DNA from: Massilia antarctica
GTDB taxonomy: Bacteria; Pseudomonadota; Gammaproteobacteria; Burkholderiales; Burkholderiaceae_D
DNA length: 64,000 bases
Assembly (NCBI RefSeq): GCF_015689335.1
Contig: NZ_CP065053.1
Span: forward strand, 7,130,001-7,194,000
Direction of reading: 5' to 3'
Made by a program: the position numbers and the translations under genes. Numbering within the stretch: position 1 is the first letter of the stretch; the number at the start of each line of letters is the position of its first letter. The notes beneath the pieces are model-generated. The model did no database searches. It was not told the origin of the DNA and was given only the letters and a program-made list of their open reading frames with translations. This document shows, piece by piece, positions 59,617 through 64,000 of the stretch.

Positions 59617-60594
59617 ATGCGCCGCCTGAAAGTGCTGACCTGGCAGACCCACGGCAGCTATCTGTACTACCTCACCCAGGCGCCGCACGAATTCTATGTG
59701 CTGTCCAGGCCGGGCCGCCCGCCCGGCTATGGCGGGCGCAGCAACAACATGCCGTGGGGCGACAATGTGCACGACATGCCGGTGTCGGAAGCCCGCCACC
59801 ACCAGTTCGACTGCATCCTCTTCCAGGACGACGAGCAGTACGAGAAAGACCAGTACGAGTTCCTCAGCGCCGCCCAGCGCGCGCTGCCGCGCATCTATAT
59901 AGAACACGACCCGCCGCGCGGGCATCCCACCGACACGCGCCACCTGATCGACACGCCCGAAGTGCTGCTGGTTCACGTCACCCCTTTCAACGCGCTGATG
60001 TGGGACAGCGGCACCACCCCGGCCTGCGTGATCGAGCACGGCGTCAAGGTCCCCGAGGGCGTCCACTACCGCGGCCAGCAAGACAGCGGCCTGGTCATCA
60101 TCAACCACCTGGCGCGGCGCGGCCGGCGGCTCGGCGCCGACATCTTCGAGGCGGCCCGGGCCGAAGTGCCCCTGGAACTGGTCGGCATGGGGGCGCAGGA
60201 ACTCGGCGGCCTGGGCGAGATCGACCATGCGCGGTTGCCCGCCTTCGCCGCCAACTACCGCTACCTGTTCAACCCGATCCGCTACACCAGCCTGGGCCTG
60301 GCGGTCATCGAAGCGATGATGATCGGCATGCCCGTGGTGGCCTTGGCCACCACCGAAATGGCAACCGTCATCGCCGACGGCGAGAACGGCTTCATCGATA
60401 CGCGCCTGGCCACCCTGCTCGGCCACATGCGCGAACTGGGGCGCAATCCCGCCCTGGCGCGCGCGCTCGGGGCGCAGGCGCGGCGGCGCGCGTGCGAACG
60501 CTTTGCCATCGGCCGCTTCCGCGACGACTGGGACCGCGCGCTGTGCCACGTGACCGATCTGGCGCGCGCGCCCTTCCACGGGCAGCCGTACTGA
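59617..60594 (+). CDS. Glycosyltransferase (GT4-like)
   Basis: This 325-residue cytoplasmic protein has the C-terminal GT-B domain hallmarks: PIRYTSLGLAVIEAMMIGMP, then VVALATTEMATVIADGENGF with the E-A-x-x-x-G-x-P type donor motif. The N-terminal domain starts MRRLKVLTWQTHGSYLYYLT. It is the first gene of a surface-glycan cluster. The gap upstream (59394-59616) has no gene I can support. Donor and acceptor sugars are unknown. Confidence 0.85.
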   Translation: MRRLKVLTWQTHGSYLYYLTQAPHEFYVLSRPGRPPGYGGRSNNMPWGDNVHDMPVSEARHHQFDCILFQDDEQYEKDQYEFLSAAQRALPRIYIEHDPPRGHPTDTRHLIDTPEVLLVHVTPFNALMWDSGTTPACVIEHGVKVPEGVHYRGQQDSGLVIINHLARRGRRLGADIFEAARAEVPLELVGMGAQELGGLGEIDHARLPAFAANYRYLFNPIRYTSLGLAVIEAMMIGMPVVALATTEMATVIADGENGFIDTRLATLLGHMRELGRNPALARALGAQARRRACERFAIGRFRDDWDRALCHVTDLARAPFHGQPY

Positions 60595-60629
60595 GCAATT
60601 TCCACGACAAAATCAATAAAGGAGCTGGC

Positions 60630-61958
60630 ATGTTACTTGGTGACTTACATCCGGAGCCGCGCGCCGGCGGTGCCGTCAGGCGCATCGCCATCGTCAGCGA
60701 GCACGCTTCGCCGCTGGCCGCGCCCGGCAGCGTCGACAGCGGCGGCCAGAACGTCTACGTGGCCCACCTCGCGCGCGAGCTGGCGCTGGCCGGCTACCTG
60801 GTCGACATCTTCACCCGGCGCGATGCCGTCGGCCAGAAGCAGCTGGTGCACTGGCGCCGCAACATCCGCGTGGTGCACGTGCCGGCCGGACCGGCCCACT
60901 ACATTCCCAAGGAACGCATGCTGCCCTACATCGACACTTTCGCGCGCTTCGTGGCCCGCTTCGCGCGCCGCCAGGAAGCGCTCTACGATGTCACGCATGC
61001 CAATTTCTTCATGTCGGGCATGGTCGCCCACCATCTCAAGCAAGTGCTCGGCATTCCCTTCGTCATCACCTTCCATGCGCTGGGGCAGGTGAGGCTGCGC
61101 GCGCAGGGGGCGGCCGACGCCTTTCCGCCGTCGCGCCTGCAGATCGAAAACACCCTGATGCGCCACGCCGACCGCATCATCGCCGAATGCCCGCAAGACC
61201 GGCAAGACATGGAGCAGCTCTACGACGCACCCGGCAAGCGCATCGACATCGCCCCCTGCGGCTTCGATCCGCGCGAACTGTGGCCGGTGCCGATGCGCCT
61301 GGCGCGCCAAAAGCTGGGCCTGACCCAAGGCAAATTCCTGGTCTTGCAGCTCGGGCGCATCGTGCCGCGCAAGGGCATCGATACCGTGATCCACGCCCTG
61401 GCCTTGCTGCGCCGCCAGCATGGCATCGACGCCGAACTGCTGGTGGTGGGCGGCGAGGCCGCCGCCAGCCCCTACCACGACACGCCGGAGCTGGCGCGCC
61501 TGCGCGCCCTGGCGGCGCAGCTGGGCATGACGCAGCACGTTCGTTTCACCGGCCGCAAGGAACGGACCGAACTGCGCTACTGGTACAGCGCCGCCAACGT
61601 CTTCGTCACCACGCCCTGGTACGAACCGTTCGGCATCACGCCGGTGGAAGCGATGGCGTGCGCGCGCCCGGTCATCGGCGCGGCCGTGGGCGGCATCAAG
61701 CACACGGTGAGGGATGCCGCGAGCGGCTTCCTGGTGCCGCCGCGCGACGCCCAGGCCGTGGCCGACAGGCTGGCCCTGCTGCAACGCGACCCCGGCCTGG
61801 CCTCCGCCATGGGCGACGAAGGCATGCGCCGCGCCTTCCTGCATTACACCTGGCGCCACGTGGCGCGCAAGGCCGCTGCCATCTACGCCGACGTGGTCGG
61901 CAAGCAGGTGCCCGCCGCCAGCGCCGCTTGCGCCGTTTCCCGTTTGTCCACCCGATAG
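60630..61958 (+). CDS. Glycosyltransferase family 4 protein
   Basis: The 442-residue protein is of the GT-B fold. The N-terminal acceptor domain carries DSGGQNVYVAHLARELALAG, resembling sucrose-phosphate-synthase-like GT4 enzymes. The donor domain has LQLGRIVPRKGIDTVIHALA and TPWYEPFGITPVEAMACARP with the E-x7-E motif. AAAGGAG precedes the ATG by six bases. It follows the first glycosyltransferase by 35 bases and is followed by an SDR gene after 11. Confidence 0.93.
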   Translation: MLLGDLHPEPRAGGAVRRIAIVSEHASPLAAPGSVDSGGQNVYVAHLARELALAGYLVDIFTRRDAVGQKQLVHWRRNIRVVHVPAGPAHYIPKERMLPYIDTFARFVARFARRQEALYDVTHANFFMSGMVAHHLKQVLGIPFVITFHALGQVRLRAQGAADAFPPSRLQIENTLMRHADRIIAECPQDRQDMEQLYDAPGKRIDIAPCGFDPRELWPVPMRLARQKLGLTQGKFLVLQLGRIVPRKGIDTVIHALALLRRQHGIDAELLVVGGEAAASPYHDTPELARLRALAAQLGMTQHVRFTGRKERTELRYWYSAANVFVTTPWYEPFGITPVEAMACARPVIGAAVGGIKHTVRDAASGFLVPPRDAQAVADRLALLQRDPGLASAMGDEGMRRAFLHYTWRHVARKAAAIYADVVGKQVPAASAACAVSRLSTR

Positions 61959-61969
61959 GAGGATGCCTC

Positions 61970-62722
61970 ATGTCCGACCAACACCTTGATCCCGAACCGC
62001 CCAGCCTGCGCGGCAAAGCCGTGTTCGTCACCGGCGGCGCCAGCGGTCTCGGCGCGGCGCTGTGCCAGCTGCTGGCGCGCTCCGGCGCCGACCTGATCGT
62101 CGCCGACATCAACCGCGACATGGCCACCGTCAGCGCCAACATCCTGCGCGAACACGGGGTGCGCGTCCATGCGCTCGGCTTCGACGTGGGCGACCCGGCC
62201 AGCGCCGAGCAAGCCATCAACACGGCGCTGGAGCGCTTCGGCCGCCTGGATGTGCTGATCAACAATGCCGGCACCGATGTCACCCTGCCGATGGCCGAGA
62301 TGACGCCGCAGCAATGGATGCGGGTCATCAATACCAACCTGAACGGGCCGTTCTTGCTGGCGAAATATGCCTCGCAGCACATGCGCGCAGCCGGGGGCGG
62401 CCACATCGTCAACGTTGCGTCCACGGCCGCCAAGCGCGCCTGGCCCAACGCCAGCGCCTACCATGCCAGCAAGTGGGGATTGCTGGGCCTGTCGCATGCC
62501 ATGCATGCCGAACTGCGGCCGCACAACATCAAGGTCACGGCCGTGATCGCGGGCGGCATGCGCACGCCCTTCCTGCTCGACCGCTTCCCCGACCTCGACC
62601 AGGCGACCCTGCAGGATCCGATGAACGTGGCCCAGGCCATCCGCTCGGTGCTGCTGCTGCCGCGCGAGAGCGTGGTGGCCGAGATCACCGTGCTGCCCAT
62701 GCAAGAATCTTCCTGGCCCTGA
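61970..62722 (+). CDS. Short-chain dehydrogenase/reductase
   Basis: This 250-residue NAD(P)-dependent oxidoreductase has the nucleotide motif VFVTGGASGLGAALCQLLAR, the structural NNAG (INNAGTDV) and a catalytic S-Y-K set with S of NVASTAAKRAW and Y-x-x-x-K in AYHASKWGLLGL. AGGAGG lies upstream of the ATG. Within the cluster it may modify a sugar or nucleotide sugar. Its substrate cannot be told from the sequence. Confidence 0.92.
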   Translation: MSDQHLDPEPPSLRGKAVFVTGGASGLGAALCQLLARSGADLIVADINRDMATVSANILREHGVRVHALGFDVGDPASAEQAINTALERFGRLDVLINNAGTDVTLPMAEMTPQQWMRVINTNLNGPFLLAKYASQHMRAAGGGHIVNVASTAAKRAWPNASAYHASKWGLLGLSHAMHAELRPHNIKVTAVIAGGMRTPFLLDRFPDLDQATLQDPMNVAQAIRSVLLLPRESVVAEITVLPMQESSWP

Positions 62723-62725
62723 GCC

Positions 62726-63292
62726 ATGAAAGCGATTTTCCTGGACAAGGACGGCACCCTGGTCGACGACCTGCCCTACAACGCCGAGCCGCGCCGCATC
62801 ACCCTGTGCAGCGGGGCCGGCGCCGCCCTGCGCCTGCTGGCGCGCTGCGATTACCGCTTGTTCATCGTCAGCAACCAGGATGGCATCGCGCACGGCTACT
62901 TCGACGAAGCGGCCATGGAGTGTATCGAACGGCGCCTGGCCGACCTGCTGTTCCGCGAACAGCTGAGCCTGGACGGCTTTTACTATTGCCCCCACCATCC
63001 GGACGGCAAGGTGCAGGCCTACGCGCTGCCCTGCACCTGCCGCAAGCCCATGCCCGGCATGCTGCTGCGCGCCGCAAGCGAGCACGGCATCGACCTGCGG
63101 GCGTCGTGGATGGTGGGCGACATCCTGAACGATGTGGAGGCCGGGAACCGCGCCGGCTGCCGCACCCTGCTGATCGACAAGGGCAACGAAACCGAGTGGC
63201 AACTCGGTCCGCATCGTGTACCCACCCGCATCGCCACCGACCTGTACGGGGCCGCCGTGATGATCGTCAAGGATGACGAGGCCCGCAGATGA
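62726..63292 (+). CDS. HAD-IIIA phosphatase, GmhB-like (heptose bisphosphate phosphatase type)
   Basis: The 188-residue product has the HAD motif I D-x-D-G-T (FLDKDGTLVDD), motif II in FIVSNQDGIAHG, motif III Lys in CRKPMPGML, and motif IV in WMVGDILNDVEAGNRAG. A zinc loop with YYCPHHPDG and PCTC matches the GmhB subgroup, which removes the C7 phosphate of heptose 1,7-bisphosphate in LPS heptose synthesis. The next gene, a GT9 heptosyltransferase-like enzyme, supports a heptose role. It overlaps that gene by four bases. Confidence 0.88.
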   Translation: MKAIFLDKDGTLVDDLPYNAEPRRITLCSGAGAALRLLARCDYRLFIVSNQDGIAHGYFDEAAMECIERRLADLLFREQLSLDGFYYCPHHPDGKVQAYALPCTCRKPMPGMLLRAASEHGIDLRASWMVGDILNDVEAGNRAGCRTLLIDKGNETEWQLGPHRVPTRIATDLYGAAVMIVKDDEARR

Positions 63293-64000
63293 GCACGCCG
63301 GACTGGGCCAATGCGCGCAACGTTCTGTGCGTGCGCCTCGACGCGATGGGCGACGTGCTCATGTGCACGCCGGCGATCCACGCCGTCAAGCAGGCGCGGC
63401 CGAATAGAGTGCTCACCTTGCTCAGTTCGGCGAGCGGCGTGGCCCTGGCGCCCTACCTCGACGATGTGGACGCCGTGATCGGCTACGCGGCACCATGGAT
63501 CAAGGCGGGCGGCGGTCATCCGCCGTCCAGCGACAGCGCCTTCATCGCGCGCCTGGCCGAGCGCCGCTTCGACGCGGCCGTCATTTTCACCTCCTACAGC
63601 CAGAGCGCCCTGCCCGCCGCCCTGATGTGCTACATGGCGGGCATTCCCCTGCGCCTGGGGCATTGCCGCGAAAATCCCTACCGCATGCTGTCGCACTGGG
63701 TGCGGGAAAGCGAGCCCGAGTCGGTGATCCGGCACGAAGTGCGGCGCCAGCTCGACCTGGTCGGCAAGGTCGGTTGCCGCGTCGGCTACCGCGCCGACGA
63801 CGCGCGCATGCAGTTTGCCGTGCGCCCTTGTGATGTGGAGGCGGTGCGGCACATGCTGGGCGAACGCGGCATTGAACCGCGCCAGCCCTGGGTACTCATG
63901 CACCCGGGCGCCAGCGCGCCCTCGCGCCGCTATCCGCCGGGGCGCTGGGCCGAGGTCATCCGCGCACTGGCCAGGCGGACCGGCTGCCCGATCGTGCTGA
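63289..64000 (+). CDS. Glycosyltransferase family 9 (heptosyltransferase-like), partial
   Basis: The first 237 codons lie in the window and the gene runs past position 64000. It starts with NVLCVRLDAMGDVLMCTPAI, the N-terminal pattern of GT9 (R-x-D-x-x-G-D-x-x), and has VLMHPGASAPSRRYPPGRWA, the donor-side motif of ADP-heptose transferases. The start overlaps the HAD gene stop (ATGA), so the two are coupled. It probably adds heptose to a cell-surface glycan or LPS core. Confidence 0.9.
   Translation, partial: MSTPDWANARNVLCVRLDAMGDVLMCTPAIHAVKQARPNRVLTLLSSASGVALAPYLDDVDAVIGYAAPWIKAGGGHPPSSDSAFIARLAERRFDAAVIFTSYSQSALPAALMCYMAGIPLRLGHCRENPYRMLSHWVRESEPESVIRHEVRRQLDLVGKVGCRVGYRADDARMQFAVRPCDVEAVRHMLGERGIEPRQPWVLMHPGASAPSRRYPPGRWAEVIRALARRTGCPIVL

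Overview
The window is a GC-rich stretch of a bacterial chromosome. It most resembles a betaproteobacterium of the Oxalobacteraceae (the Massilia / Duganella / Janthinobacterium group). This assignment rests on the TCA-cycle supercluster gltA-sdhE-sdhBADC-GntR-mdh-citE-like-acnA, a DUF2863 gene, several PEP-CTERM surface proteins and Burkholderiales-type accessory genes. It is an inference from gene content; no rRNA or tRNA gene was seen.

Layout. (1) 1-2252: the N-terminal 750 codons of sucA, minus strand. (2) 2630-10312: an iron region. A near-perfect Fur box leads a five-gene operon (PepSY-TM, DUF2271, DUF4198, ApbE flavin transferase, membrane-anchored diflavin reductase). A second Fur box precedes a Fiu-type catecholate receptor and a PiuC dioxygenase. 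The exported DUF2271 protein carries the S-G-A-T flavinylation motif that ApbE uses, so the operon looks like a trans-envelope electron route that may reduce ferric siderophores. (3) 10325-12482: an orphan BlaI-type repressor with its operator, then an AT-richer islet holding a proline-rich coiled-coil membrane protein. (4) 12630-19162: rnz, two PEP-CTERM proteins, a DUF421 protein, gluQ with an unusual in-frame heptad-repeat insertion, and secreted proteins. (5) 19181-31236: the TCA cluster, with a GntR regulator that has a perfect dyad operator between itself and mdh.

(6) 31424-32987: a DUF2863 gene and a 32-residue membrane protein gene. (7) 33376-44732: a type VI secretion effector island without the structural T6SS genes. 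It encodes DUF6484, DUF2169, a ketosynthase-like protein lacking the catalytic cysteine, a PAAR-like DUF4150 protein, a GHH-type nuclease effector, a beta-propeller protein (candidate immunity), TIGR02270, a thioredoxin-fold protein, a DUF4124 protein with an exported ankyrin protein, and VgrG. (8) 44870-49892: a rearranged zone with a 0.75-kb segmental duplication. One copy is broken by an IS481-family remnant; two tandem PEP-CTERM paralogues and two gene fragments lie between the copies.

(9) 49923-53887: a CYTH protein, an M14 cytosolic carboxypeptidase and two small stress-type hydrophilic proteins. (10) 53900-58419: a putative hydroxyproline catabolic operon (three-subunit D-hydroxyproline dehydrogenase plus a deaminase) divergent from a PAS-AraC regulator. 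(11) 58506-64000: a lipoprotein esterase and the start of a surface-glycan cluster (two glycosyltransferases, SDR, HAD phosphatase, GT9), which runs off the window.
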